NCBI RefSeq assembly: GCF_016808095.1
Contig: NC_068975.1
Coordinates: forward strand, 31,705,001 to 31,769,000
DNA from: Vigna angularis
Taxonomy: Eukaryota > Streptophyta > Magnoliopsida > Fabales > Fabaceae
Direction of reading: 5' to 3'
DNA length: 64,000 nucleotides
The position numbers were made by a program, and so were the translations under genes. Below are positions 32,314 to 45,355 of this stretch, piece after piece; within the stretch, counting starts at the first letter, position 1; each line of letters opens with the position of its first letter. The notes beneath the pieces are model-generated. The model saw only the letters and a list, made by a program, of their open reading frames with translations, was not told where the DNA came from and did not search any database.

Positions 32314-35300
32314 CTATATGTAGTCTGAATCAGCGTCTCTTCGAAAATGTTGCAGATCTGGATGACCGTCATATCCTGGTCTCCTAGGATTCCTGCAGCA
32401 TGGGAGTCAGAAACGCTGTTCATATATTTTATTTTATTTCACTAATTTTTAAATATCTTCATACTTGTAAACCAAAAATGGGATTCTTTTAATCATTTGA
32501 GAAAACCTCAAATCAGGCAAGCATAACAATTTTCCCAGCTATACATTTGCACTAACACTTAGCCGAGCTTAAGGTCGTGTTTTCGAGATAATCTATTTTT
32601 AAAACTCAAGGTATCGAATACCCTCAACACGCTCTCTACTTTTTTTAAATTCTTCTATCTGAATCACTACCCCTTTAACAATAATCTCAGTTCAGACTTA
32701 CAACCGGGTTTCACTTTCAACATCCTATGTACAATAACATTAACATACATAAAAAGAGAAAAAGATGGACACGAAAATAGAACAGCATATAAAAGAGAAC
32801 AATACATAGAATACGTACATGGGTTAAAAATGCAAATGACATTATTAAAGCAATATACTTATATGAAATACACGAGTCTTTGAGCCATACCTTGCAAATC
32901 GGTTGGGTTCAAAACCAGGAACACCAGGAGGACCATATGGATCAAAACGCGCGCCAGGAGGAAGACCCCTATTTACATAGATTTATACCACAGATAAGCT
33001 TAAAAACTAGCCACAGGTACAAGATACAGGGCAGTCAAAAGCAAATGGCACCATTAATTCCTTTAGGCACAAGAGGCACTTAACACTCGAGGCGGAAGGC
33101 ACCAAGCCCCACTGAATATAGAGAAACAGCAAAAAAGGTAAAATTCATCCTACCCTATCCACTTCCTCATTTATTTTCTCCATTCTTTTCAAAACTACTC
33201 ATTTTTTCCATTATTTCAGTTAAAGTAAAAAAGAGGTAAGAAATCTTAATAAAATTCAGTTTTATTGTTGAAAAGTCATAAATTTTAGTTAAATTAACTT
33301 TTAAATAAAAAACGTTAATGCATGCCGACTGTGATATGAAACCAAAGAATATAAAAGATAGAGAAAAAAAACAATACTCTTTAAAATATTTGGGGCGAAA
33401 TGATTTTTTTAAATTAATGCAAGTTGTGACACGATTGAAACCATTCAGCACATAAAAAGAACGGAAAACTACTCCAAAAAATATGAAACAGACCAATTCA
33501 CCCTCTTCTATTACGTAAAGAAAGTTGGTGTTTTTCATTAGCTGGGGTCTATTAAACCCAATGCCCATTGGTCAGGCTCTCTCGCAGAAAACACAGTCAA
33601 GGAGTAAGTGATGGACATTGCCTCAGCAAGAAGTTGGAACCTTCCCTACCCTCACCTCAGCTAGCAAGGCATGCCTTTTAGGTTTCACAGCCTTTAACTA
33701 CACCGATAACTCTGAAATTTAAAAAAGAAAAGAAAGAGAGAGAGAGAGAGATCTAAGCAACTTACGGCATTCCTCCAGGAAAAGCAGGATCTCGACCAAT
33801 ACCACCAAACCACATGGGGTCATTAGGCCCTGATTCCAAATGTTGAACTTAGTATCGACAATTACGGTTATGAAAAAATAATACCCAATTTCGTAAAACT
33901 AAATTGAGATATGTTAAACTTACCTAAATGCATGCTCCCACCAATGCCATGACCACCCCTGATATCAAGGGAGGAAAGTTTCAAGGGGTAAAAGGATTAG
34001 AAAAAACAGGAGGGTGTAACAATTATGTTAAGAGCATGAAAAAGCAATGCAGGTAAGAATACCTTGAAGGAAGCACTCCAGCAGGCGGCCCAGGAACAAG
34101 ATCACTACCAGAACCAATGGGAACTGAAGGGAAAATAATCCTGTAGAAAAGGAAACAAAATAGTAAAAACACAATTAATAAGAACGAAGCAAGAAAGGCA
34201 AGTAGCAGTTATATGCAGAACATTTAAAAGAGTGATACTAAAACCAGCTTGGCACGTAGGCAAGTGATGGTTCCATTTCTAATAAGTATGCCAGTTAGGA
34301 GGAAAAACAGAAAAAGGGTCTTCTCAGAGAGTAATTAACAGTAAATTATTCCTCTCCAGGAGGAAGAAAAGAAATAGTGGTATTCACCACTGTCCATGGA
34401 TAATTTGCGCCAGAATGTTGTCATCCTTCAATTCACAATGAAGAAATTCATCGTTGATCAAGAATCATAATATGGCATCATAGTCAAAAAGTTTCTTAAA
34501 AGAATATTTAGCACCGTAAGCATTCATGCAAGTGGCACGATAGGAACCAGGGCTCAACTGCCCCGGCTGCCAATAATCTGGAACTAAAAGGACCCTAGAA
34601 GTTTTCATGGAGGCCTAAGATTATCATGACTTGCAAGGGAATAGCACGGACTGACTTATTTAAAGAATTAGGGGAGAAATTTATTTATGAAGAGAAAGCA
34701 GATCTGATGAATTTGTCTAAATATATACATTCAACTGGGGTGGGGGATTTTGGTCATAACTTGCGACAAAAGGGGAATTTTTATTGGAACTGGGAACATC
34801 GTTCTTTCATATCAGTCTGTTGATCTAATTTAGTTCTGTAATGCTACCTTTTCTACATAGGAATGGTGCATTCGTGCAAGTTTCGGGGACATTGTTCAAA
34901 GCTCGTAAACTACAATCATAGATACTAGTATGATCACGGTAGAATCTGTTCTCACATACCAAAATCAATCAATCCCAAGATCTCTGATCATTAAAATGGT
35001 CCATCTCAAATCTCACAATGTGCAATGGGTCCATAAACTACACACCAATTTGTAGAAAACTCAATCCCGATTAGAGAGTCAGGTGAACTTGGCTAGGTTC
35101 AGGTAATTTTGTGCAAATCGACTAGTTTAGTTGAGGTGCAGAAACAAGCACTGTTTGAAGACATATCAGGACATCCTTCAACTTGATAGAATCAGAGGAA
35201 ACTATCATCGTGTATAAGACATCATAATTAAAGGCATGCGTAGACAAATTATCCCAAAATTAATAAGTACATACCACAGACCGCTTTCATAATTTTCAAG

Positions 35301-37788
35301 TACGGAACATCAACTACACTAGACCCTGACATATAGATCTATGAACTTTAACGCTCAAACTTGCCAACAGTAAAAGTGTGTAAAATCAAATAATTGATAA
35401 TCAATCCATTGAGCAGTAACAAAAATCATTGAAATGGCGAAAGCAACAGAGTAATATTAAACCCTTACTGAGTTGGAGGACCAGCAGGTTCACCAAATAC
35501 ACCAACAGGCTCAGGTATCTCTTGTCTAGTTCTGTCCCTTGTTTCTGAGCTGTATAGAAGAGAAGGAGACAATTTTTCAAAGAGGATCCCAGTTCATAAA
35601 AAACATTTTACAATAAAGCTTTTATATAAAGGGGTAATGCCACAGTTATCCAATACAACGACCCAACACTAAAATAAATGGGTAGATTTTCTCAATTGAC
35701 ATGATTACATTACGAAAACAGAAAGCTGAACACAGGTCATTGAAAATCTTTAATAACACTACTGGTTCGTCTCACAATACTAGTTATCCACAAAATAAGT
35801 GATATTTAATTTTCATCCACTGAGTTATATATTACCATCAATCATGCATTTTGGATATAATAGCCTGATGGTGTCAAAATCTTTAAACTGATATTTTCAT
35901 TCACTATAAATGTAAAAGTTTTAAACCTTGCACAATGGCCTAATTCAGAAAAGTTGAAGCATTCACTATCACAGAGTTACACAAGATGTGCGCCCCCTGT
36001 TAACATTAAAAAAGGACAAAGTTCACAGATCCAAATTCACCTTCTACTTGATGAGCTGGCATTAGCAGAACCATCTAATTTAGACAAGATGTCCCCATCG
36101 ATTCTCTTCACAAGCTTAACCAAATTCTTGAACTGCTGAGCATAATTGCTGCCCCCATCCTCTCCGGCATAGTCTCCAACACTGCAACAAAAAATCACAC
36201 CCAAATACCATGTCAAAGTGAGCACACAATTCAACACAACAAAAAACCCCAACCTGCAAGAGTCTAAACTTGAGTGCAAACCCTCAAAATGGTTATAGTT
36301 TATTGTATCAGATATTCGAATTTTGGATTGTTTTTCATATACTTTTGAATCGTGAATCAAATCTTGGTTTGAATCATAAGATACGAAACTTGTAGAATCT
36401 AAAAGATAAAATAAACAAAATTCTAAAACAATCACTAACTTTTTCAAAAAATAATATAACTAACTCAATTGTATTTTATTTCAAAAAATTTAAATAAAAA
36501 ATATAAGAATAAATATATACTAATTAAAATAATATTGAGATTTTTTTAAAAGAAATTAAATAAAAAAATAATTAAACAACAACTAATTTTATAAAAAAAA
36601 CATGTTATAACACTTTATATTAATTTAAACAATAATACTTTTTTATAAAAAATAAAATATAATATATAAATTATGACTGTAACTGCAAAATATGAAAGTA
36701 AGTTGTATGATTAAATTTGTCAGAGAACAGATAAAAAGATGAAAAAAAATATTTTAAAATATTACTGTAAAAAGACTTTTCAGATCTCTCTTGATCTTTC
36801 TTCTTCCTCCTATTCATCTTCTCCCGGTGTTCGTGGGTTAATCTTCTTCCAGATTGATTTTCTCTTCCTTCTCTAATCTTCTTCTCAGTTCATCTCTCTC
36901 ATCTTCTCCCTATTTATCTTCTCCAGTTCTCTATTTAATGTTTGTCTTCTGCGTTTGTCCTATTATCTGATGTTTTCTCCCTTCTCACTATTTATCTTAT
37001 CCAGTTCCCTATTTAGTATTATTCCCATTCATCTTCTCCGCCGTTCATCTTTTCCACTGAACTTTCATCTTCGCTGGGTTTCTTTTCCTATATGTTCCTT
37101 TCTAATTTTTTCAGTTTTTGTTCCTTCATCATGAATGGTATGTAATGAAAACTGAATCGCGAATCACCCGATTCAGGTTACAGAACATCAAACGATTTGT
37201 AACGAATCATATTCGAATCCTACTATGTTTACGATTCTAACTACACTAAAATACTCATAAACCCTAGTTTATCAATCAGAACATGTAAACAACTAAATTT
37301 TCAGCAAAATTGAAAAGAGAATAGTATCACTTACTCAATCTCGAGGCTTAAAGGCTCGGACGACCCTTGAGACAAAACATGAACTAGCAATTTGTCATTC
37401 ATGACAAGGCACTTGACAAGCACTTTCTCCGACCCTTTTTCTGGATTCGCGTAAACGAACGCGTACTCTTCGTTTAGCTCGTTCCAGTTATCAACGGATA
37501 CTTCATCTATACACAAATCACAGCACATCAACAAACATAAAAAATAAGCATCAAAAAATGAAAAGGGAAGCATAAAGGGAAAAGTTTGGTTTCTTAAATT
37601 TCTTCATTATTACCATTTGATGGGTCAGAAAACACATTGTCGGAGAGAGCCTGGGGACCCGTGGCGGTAAGGACATAGCCGGAGGCTAGGAAGGAGGAGT
37701 GAATGGCAAAGGCGATTTTATCGTTTCGATTGCGGAAGGTTGGCCTCGCGGCCCTGATCACGGCAAGCACCGACTTTTCACTCGCCAT
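32314..37788 (-). CDS. PI31-like proteasome regulator (PSMF1 family)
   Basis: A homologue of the proteasome regulator PI31, which binds 20S proteasome. Nine exons: 37788-37614, 37506-37335, 36181-36041, 35549-35469, 34140-34063, 33958-33924, 33829-33766, 32968-32891 and 32392-32314, all GT-AG, totalling 903 nt (300 residues). Seen: the N-terminal PI31/FP domain (AVIRAARPTFRNRNDKIAFA, SSFLASGYVLTATG, NWNELNEEYAFVYANPE, KVLVKCLVMNDKLLVHVL, NYAQQFKNLVKLVKRID). The C-terminal half is Gly/Pro-rich with GGHGIGGSMHLGPNDPMWFG, GLPPGARFDPYGPPGVPGFE and RNPRRPGYDGHPDLQHFRRD. The protein ends DSDYI, close to but not a strict HbYX proteasome-docking tail. Start: Met at 37788 (MASEKSVLAVIR); an in-frame ATG seven codons upstream (37809) is possible. 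Intron 2 (about 1.15 kb) contains repeat-like DNA. Confidence 0.93.
36240..37255. repeat. Repeat-like insertion in intron 2 of the PI31-like gene
   Basis: Both ends of this intron segment carry cgaatc/gattcg-type words: 36300-36400 has gatattcgaattttggattg and tgaatcgtgaatcaaatc; 37145-37240 has ctgaatcgcgaatcacc and cgaatcatattcgaatcc. In between lie an AT-rich half and a strongly C/T-rich half (36780-37090) made of diverged cttctcc-tattcatct repeats. This looks like an old inserted element; the superfamily is not determined. Confidence 0.45.
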
Positions 37789-38321
37789 CCACGTTTTCAA
37801 CAATGGCAAATTCTTGTGTTTCTGTTGTAATTCAGAAAACTTTTGAAACTGAATAGTTCAATTACTATCAAATTAAAATGGGGTGGATGAGGGTTTAGAC
37901 GTGCTTCGGAAGAATTGGAGAGACTTCCAGTATTTTCAATAAAAAAAAAAAGAAAAATCTTATAAGACTTTCTTAAATCACATTTTTTTTTGTGGTTGCG
38001 TGCCCTGTGATTCCTATAATGACGCGTTATTTTTAATAAATGTATATTCAGTTTTATACATAGGAGATTTTAGAAAATGTATACTTTTATATATTTTAAA
38101 TTTTCACTTAATTGTATTTCAAATAAAATTATTAATTTTTCTTTAATTATTATTATAATAAATATTAAACATTTTAGAGAAATATTAGTATTTAATTATT
38201 AATATCTAAGTATAGGTATAGATTATTAATAATAAGACTTTACACTGGAATAAGGTGCAAGCAGGCATGACTCTACCCCATTAGTGTATTTTATTTTCTT
38301 AAACTTACCTGAATAAAGGGC

Positions 38322-39085
38322 ACTTTCTTCCTGTACCTTTTTTTTCTTCCTGCACTCCCATGGAACATGATAACCCAATATTATTCTTCATTTTTATTCC
38401 AACTTTGAAAACATATTTCATTGTGTAATCTAAAAATACATTATGAATTTTACAGTCATAAATGCATTAAAAAAACACATTATATTTAAATTACATTTAA
38501 TAATAAAAAGGAGTATATTTATTAATAAATATAATAATTTAGACAATAAATAAAATATTCATATAAAAATAATTCTAAATATTAGATAAAATTATTATGA
38601 TCGGTCTCTATTTATCATTGTATTTCAATTACTCTTAATAATATCTTATTAATATTAAATAATTATTTTAACTAATAAATTCAATAAATCTAGAAAAAAT
38701 AAATTTATATTTTATTATTAATATTATAAGTAATAATAATATTAAGAAAAATAATAATAATATAATAATAATAATAATAGATTATATAATTCAGAATGTA
38801 TTTCTTAATTAAAAATAAATTTCGAATTGTATATTAATCCAGAACACATTGTAAATTGTCTAGTCTAGAATTATAAATCATAATGGAATGAGACGAGAAT
38901 GAATTTTATTATTCCATCTTCATCCTTTTTTTTTCTTTCTACAATAATCTATTTCATTTTCAGTGTTTGAGTTCTGGTTTAATGTTTTCTTAAAAAAGTT
39001 CACATTGATGACCACAAGTTCTACCAAGAAGAGTGAGAGCACGATTCTCTAGCTTTTAAACATTCTCAAATATAAATTTATAATT

Positions 39086-39141
<56 letters not shown>

Positions 39142-39424
39142 TTTTAGATTTTAGAATATGTATTCTAGAAGTTTTTTTTTTTCAATTTGAAAATATATTT
39201 TGAAATGGATAATTTGAGATGTAACTTATAAAAAGTACAATTTATATTTTGGATTGTGTGTTTTTTAATTTGAAGTTATCTTTTTCAATACATAATTCAA
39301 AATATATTCTGGAAAAGATATTTAGATTTATTAAAATTTTTAACAGAAATAAAATAGAATTTACAGATTTTATGAGAGTGCAGGAAGAAAATAGAAAGAG
39401 GTACAATAAGGAATTGCGTAAGTG
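38322..39424. mobile_element. Decayed MULE-like element, relative of the 1.6-kb MULE
   Basis: The left end holds CTTTCTTCCTGTACC and TTCTTCCTGCACTC. The right end on the minus strand holds ATTCCTTATTGTACC and TTCTTCCTGCACTC in the same order. These words match the tip of the element at 11371 (ATTCTTCCTGCA then CCTGCACC). No 9-bp TSD is recognisable, and the interior is AT-rich with trinucleotide and TA repeats. Confidence 0.45.
39091..39139. repeat. (TA)24 microsatellite
   Basis: 49 bp of pure alternating TA within the decayed element between the PI31-like and glyoxalase genes. Confidence 0.95.
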
Positions 39425-40750
39425 TTGTAACATGAGTTATGAAGGCTATTGAGCCCAAGTGATGTATCCAATTCATTTTCATATATTAAATAACGTATAT
39501 TTTTATGTAAAAAATATTAAAATTTTTTTTACAACCCCTCTGGATTATTCCTCCATATCCCTTGTTAAATCAGCCCGACTAGAATTGTTCTTTAGAATGA
39601 TTTTGTAATTTTGTTAGTTGGGCTCTTTGTCTTGTTTATAATCAATAAAAAATATAATTTCATGCTTCTAAAGTTACATTCAATGAGAGTATCAATTCAT
39701 AGTTTGCTGCTCAAGAAATTGCCCTTAAACAAATGAATAAAACTTTGTAATGAAATTACGATCCCTTCCTCCGACTCATTCATAAAAATAATTTTTATTG
39801 CATTCAAATTTAAATATAAGGCAGTTTAAACTTCTAAAGCTTTTTAGAAAATATCCTTATATAATTCTAAGAATCATCTTATGACAAACATGATTAAGGA
39901 TAATTTAAAAGATATCTGTTAAATAAATTAATATTATTATTAAATTAGTTGATTCTGAATATATAGGAATTGAGAGGCAATATTAATTTTAATGTCCATA
40001 ATAAGTAAAAAATTGTCCAGTAAATATAGTTGAAGAAAGTGGGAAGGGTAAGCTGTGACTCAATGCATCACAATACCCTGAACTCCGTCCCTATACATTA
40101 TTAATATCTGTAACAGGCGGTTACGTTATCAATCTCTGATTCAGTCCCTCAGATGATTATTGTTACTTATAAAGCAACACGTCCTCGGTTGTAAGATAGT
40201 TCTTGTTTGTCCCTTTTCTCTTACACTCGTCCTATCTCAACGGTTAGATGTCTCTCTCTTTCTCTCTCTCTCTCACTCAGTGGGGTTTTTCTCTCTTTGA
40301 TTTTTTGATCTCTGTCTGTAACATTTAAAGACACCATTGCTGTTAAGGAACCCTCGTAATTACATCGCTCTGCATCTTGTTAAATCCTTAAAGAATCGAT
40401 CTTTTTGGTGGGTTATAAACCTGGTGCAATCTCATTTCCTATACTCAAATTAGCTTTTACATAAATTTCGAAATGAAAATATGTATCGATGTATGATATT
40501 TGATTCATTTTGCAATTGGCGTGGGTTATAACTTTTTTCTATGCCCTGGCTCCAAACCTATGAATGAAGGCTGAAGCCTGAAGGGTCTGTTTGTTTGTTA
40601 CTCTATTAACTATGTCTTTTATGTTAACGAGTTGACTTTTCTTTTAACTAGATCAGTTTTTGGTATGGCCACTACTTGGTATTATTTGAATTTGATATGT
40701 TAATTACCGCTTCTTGGTGGTGTTGCAGAGCATTTGCTTCCAGATTGAAT

Positions 40751-43726
40751 ATGGCTGAGGCTACACAGTCTAATGCTGAGTTGTTGGAGTGGCCAAAGAA
40801 AGATAAGCGCCGCTTCCTGCATGCTGTGTACCGTGTTGGTGATCTTGATCGCACCATTAAGTAGGATTTTGTTGGTCTGGGTTGTTGAAATTCGCTGTCA
40901 CGTGTGCTTTACACTGAATTTCCTACCTATTGTTCAGGTTTTACACTGAATGTTTTGGGATGAAGCTTTTGAGGAAAAGAGATGTTCCAGAAGAGAAATT
41001 TGCCAATGCTTTTCTTGGATATGGCCCTGAACAATCTCACTTTGTTGTGGAATTGACTTATAGTATGTTCCTGTGTATATTTATTTTTTCTTGCTATCCT
41101 CTGATTTATGTACCTTTTGTCTAGCATCCTTTGTGTTGTATGGAATTGGACATTACTTACCTCCACACACATGTGATGCTTTTGGCCAGATTATGGGGTG
41201 ACCTCATATGATATTGGAACTGGCTTTGGGCATTTTGCTATTTCAACTCCAGATGTAAGCCAGAGTCTTGCCTTTACCGCTGACCATTCTTTGACCTTTT
41301 GTACCGAAATTGAAGTGTATATATCTTCTGCTTTTAGGTTTACAAATTGGTTGAAAACATCCGGGCCAAGGGTGGAAATATCACTAGGGAGCCTGCTCCT
41401 GTTACGGGTGGAATATCTGTTATTGCCTTTGTGAAGGACCCTGACGGTTATATTTTTGAGCTCATCCAAAGACCTTCAACCCCTGAGCCATTGTGCCAAG
41501 TAATGCTTCGTGTTGGTGATTTAGAGCGCTCAATAAAATTTTATGAAAAGGTAACAGTCCTAGTCATGTTTTTCTTTTCACGAGCATGTATTTTAATATA
41601 AACCAAATATTCTGTCATATGCTTATTTATGCTACAGTTGCATAAATATTCATGTTTGTCAACTTAAATTTAAAATTTTTCAAATTTTTTTGCTATTGTC
41701 TGCTTATCTGTGCTAATATTCTGATGTTAAGACTTCTTTGTATTATGGCCCTCAATGATCTCTTGCCTTGTTTATACTCCATTGTTTCTAGGCATGTGGG
41801 ATGAAATTCCAAAGAGAAGGTTTTGTGTTCAGTACATTCAGTCACACAATAAGTAACTCTTTCTTATCAATATAAAAGCCACTTCCAGCCGTCATGCCTT
41901 GAACTAACTGCCTAAAAGCTTAAGCTACTACGTGCATTTTGAGTTACCGTCTTGGTCATACAGCTCTATATCATGGTATTAACCAACTAACCCAAAAACT
42001 GGTAGTTATTATGAGAAGTTTCATGAATGGATTATCTAGCATGTTGCCTGGTGCTCTACTTACCATTGTCCTTTTCTCTTTTTAGGGGGAATGTGGAGAG
42101 TGAAGCCTGGGGTTGTGTAGGATGTAGTGCTTATATTGATAATTGAATGACATCTTTCCTTGATTTGTGTGGCATTTTGGATCTGGATTGGAAATTATGA
42201 ACCGTTGCTAGTAATGGACTTAAAAATCCTGATATTGCATCTGGTATATCATGTTTTTAACTTTTGTTCTTTAGGTGTGTTTGGTATTTTTTATGGCACA
42301 CATTTGGATGCTTTCTCAATCCAATCCATTTATGTTGGTTGTTGAGCCATTATAATGGGAAATCAAGCACACCTTAATTCAACTGGGTTTTATTGACTAA
42401 GGATCATGTTTGGTTCATCTTTTGGTTCTTATTGGATCATGTTTGTGCAGGCTTTAGGTTTGAGGGTCGTGAAGAGGGCTGATAGACCTCAACAAAAGGT
42501 GAGTTTCCTTATTCTTCTTAGCATTCCACTCAAGCCAGGACATATATTGTACCTAAGCTTTGACTTAAAATTTTTTCCTGTATTATGTTACATGTATTAC
42601 AGTATACTATAGTCATGCTTGGGTACGCAGACGAGCAAGAGACAACTGTGTTGGAGCTTACGTATAACTATGGTGTTACTGAATACACCAAGGGAAATGC
42701 TTATGCACAGGTTGGTAAATACGCATTTATTATGTTATATTTCCTTCTGGAAGCCTAAACCAGTTCTTCACATTTCTGTTCCCATTTGATCATAAAATTT
42801 ATTTGTTGTACATAACAGGTTGCTATAAGTACGGACGACGTATACAAGAGTGCTGAGGTTGTGAACATAGTCACACAAGAGCTTGGAGGAAAGATTACTC
42901 GGGAACCAGGGCCAATTCCTGGACTTAACACAAAGATCACTTCTTTCTTAGACCCTGATGGATGGAAAACTGTAAGGATTTTATTTTTGATATAGTTTTA
43001 ATGTTGTAAGGGTGTGGCTTACTTTCTGTTTGTTTTAACATAGAATCATAAACTGAAATAATAGGTTAATTATGATGTAGAACACGTACACATGTTCTTA
43101 CCCGGAGGCAACTACAGCTGTAATTTTACAATAGTATCATAAACTACGAAATAGAATATGCTTTAATTGAACTTGCATTACTTTTTAATAACTGACTGAA
43201 CCTTTTATGCAGTTTTAATTATGAGTATGAACAAAACAATTGATTCTTCAGAGCTGAATGTTTATCGATTATGATCTATGAATGTGAAATGTAGAGCAGG
43301 AAGTTTCTCATGTATAAAGAAAGGGTGTTTAACCAAAGAAAAGAAGAATGTAATATACCAATTTGTGACCTAACTGATCATACATACATTTTGTGTTCTG
43401 TCAACTGTCATGCTTTTCTGAATAATATTTGAATTGCTAGCAACAAAGGATGTCATGTCTCAGTATATTTTTAACTTCCTTTTGCAAGTCCTCAGCTTGT
43501 ATTTCGCTAATTATTGAGTCAAGTATTGTATTTATCTAGATTTCGTCACAATCTACTCACTGTTTTCTTGAAAAAAAAGGGATAATAGCAATGCATTTTG
43601 AGCATGTGCATATTTCTATTGCCTTGCCATTATTAATGACAAGTATGTGGTAAGCGTGTGATTCGTTTTGTATGAGTTTTTCAGGTTTTGGTTGACAATG
43701 AAGATTTTCTGAAGGAACTGGAGTGA
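40751..43726 (+). CDS. GLX1: Glyoxalase I (lactoylglutathione lyase), two-domain plant form
   Basis: The enzyme isomerises the hemithioacetal of methylglyoxal and glutathione to S-lactoylglutathione. Eight coding exons: 40751-40860, 40938-41062, 41190-41254, 41338-41550, 42451-42498, 42603-42710, 42819-42971 and 43685-43726; all GT-AG and in frame, 287 residues. Two tandem glyoxalase (VOC) domains are visible. Domain 1 has the metal ligands His in [10 protein letters not shown], Glu in HFVVELTYN, His in GFGHFAIST and Glu in GYIFELIQR. In domain 2 the matching positions are Gln ([10 protein letters not shown]), Glu (TVLELTYN), Ala (AYAQVAIST) and Asp or none (DPDGWKT), so only domain 1 has a full metal site. 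No obvious transit peptide follows the ATG, so it is probably cytosolic. A 5' UTR intron ends at 40728. The eighth exon ([13 protein letters not shown]) is separated by a 713-bp intron. Confidence 0.96.
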
Positions 43727-44766
43727 CAAGTGTTGTATGAATAAATAAGATCGTGTGCTTTTTTTTCAATGTGGTGGTCTTCAGTATGTGACTTTGTAAT
43801 TGATTGAGTACGCAGTTTAAACTTCCATTTGCTGATGTTTACCGAGGAATAATTATGATTTATTATCGCAGAACCTAAATCAGTTTCAGCCAAATTGCTC
43901 GTATGTGTGATGGTCCCAAAGAATTAGTTGTGTAAGTCAAATGAGATTCCCATCTTAATACTATTTAGGCTTAGATATAATTTTTAGTTTTGCATTTTAC
44001 AAAATTCTGACTATTCTTTCTTATAATTTTAGTCCTTATGTTTTACAAAATTAACAATTTTTTATTCTTAATTATTTTTATAAAATTTTAATCCCTTACC
44101 TTATAGTTAGTTACCTATAATTTAATTTAATTTAATTTAATTTTTTATTTTAAAAAACATTTTATGTTGCAGATGGAAGAATAAAGTTTATGCTTATCAA
44201 ATTAATTTTTTCTTATTTGTTTGAAATTATTAATTATGTTTTGCAAGGATTTAAGACAAATTTAAGATTTTTCTTTAGATTTTTAAGGAGAACTTATAAA
44301 TTGATTGAAAAGACCAAATTTATGGATCAAAATTATGTATTTTACGAAAAATTAAAATTATATAAAAGAATCTAAGGAATATAATTATGGATTAAATTTG
44401 CTTTAAAAAATTGAGACTAAAATTTTGGGTATTGAAAATAAGTAGGCTAAACTTTTTGAAAATAGGCTAAAGGACTTCTCAAAAAACATAGAGTAAGAAA
44501 AAATAGAGTAAGATTATAGCTAATCCTTGGTCCAACAATTTTCGAATTGAATCAACCAATGTATCTCACTATTACTTGTCATCCACTATACTTAATTTAC
44601 AATTTATCCGGAGTAAGCATAAATTGTTGTAATAAATAATACTATTATTTTAAAATCAAGTAAAAGAATTAAAGTTTACACAATCTTTCTTTTGTAGTTA
44701 GTTCTTTTCATAACAATTACAGTTTAAGAAAGATAGAGAGTTTCAAGAAAGCATTAAAAAATTCAG

Positions 44767-44883
44767 ATTTATTTACAAAGTTATTTAGAATTGATTTTTA
44801 GTTAACATATTCGATAGATTGTCTACCATAAATTGTTTTTGGAGGATTTATTTACAAAGTTATTCAGAATTGATTTTTGGTTC
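44767..44883. repeat. Direct repeat with 80-bp spacing
   Basis: The phrase gatttatttacaaagttatt followed by agaattgattttt occurs at 44767 and again at 44847 with two or three differences. It directly overlaps the left arm of the inverted repeat 44829-45355. Confidence 0.7.
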
Positions 44884-45355
44884 ATGCGCCTTATACTATG
44901 AACAACATGATCAAACACCAGCTTCTTCAGAAGTTCCATGAACAACGACAGCTTTTCTTCAACATCAACAACCTACATAAATGCAACAATAAAGATTTGT
45001 TCGAGAGAGATTCTAGGGTTCGAGATAAGAAGGGATTTAATTGGTGGAAAAGGTTGGAATGAAGATTTAATCGGTATAAATAGATAGAAATCGATCTCAA
45101 TAGATGAAAAATGAAGAAAAAAGCAAAACAATTGGTCAAAAGGTAAGAGACAAGAAAAATCTAGCGAAAAGGAAAATATAGCGAAAGATAAGGTTTGGTG
45201 TTTGAGACGATGCTTGAAACAGTGAACAAAATGTAGTTCGGTAAGGAGTGAACGCCGAATCAAAAGTGTTTTGAATAAGATTAGGTTTTGGTGTCCTTAT
45301 TCTAGAGCTTCAAAAACTTGCTTGTGAAAGGAAAAAATCCTCCAGAAACAATTTC
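44829..45355. mobile_element. Inverted-repeat unit, possible small DNA element
   Basis: The left arm contains AAATTGTTTTTGGAGGATTT (44829-44848). The right arm on the minus strand contains GAAATTGTTTCTGGAGGATT near 45335-45355. The interior (44880-45290) has ordinary base composition and short antisense reading frames without recognisable content. No TSD was found. Confidence 0.4.

Larger units (their letters stand above)
37810..40728. other. Spacer between the PI31-like and glyoxalase I genes
   Basis: The divergent promoters of two genes lie at the two ends. On the glyoxalase side, a C/T-rich leader (tctctctctttctctc repeats, 40250-40280) and a probable 5' UTR exon end near 40407 at gtgggt. 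The 5' UTR intron ends at the acceptor AG 40727-40728, 22 bases before the ATG. The centre holds a MULE-like repeat and a TA microsatellite, listed separately. Confidence 0.55.

Noticed and set aside
33167..33568. A 133-residue minus-strand frame between exons 7 and 8 of the PI31-like gene
   Set aside because: It lies entirely inside an intron bounded by matching splice sites and has an AT-driven Phe/Ile/Asn-rich composition.
44877..45263. Overlapping short frames on both strands near 45,000
   Set aside because: They lie in a probable small inverted-repeat element; no domain and no support for transcription.
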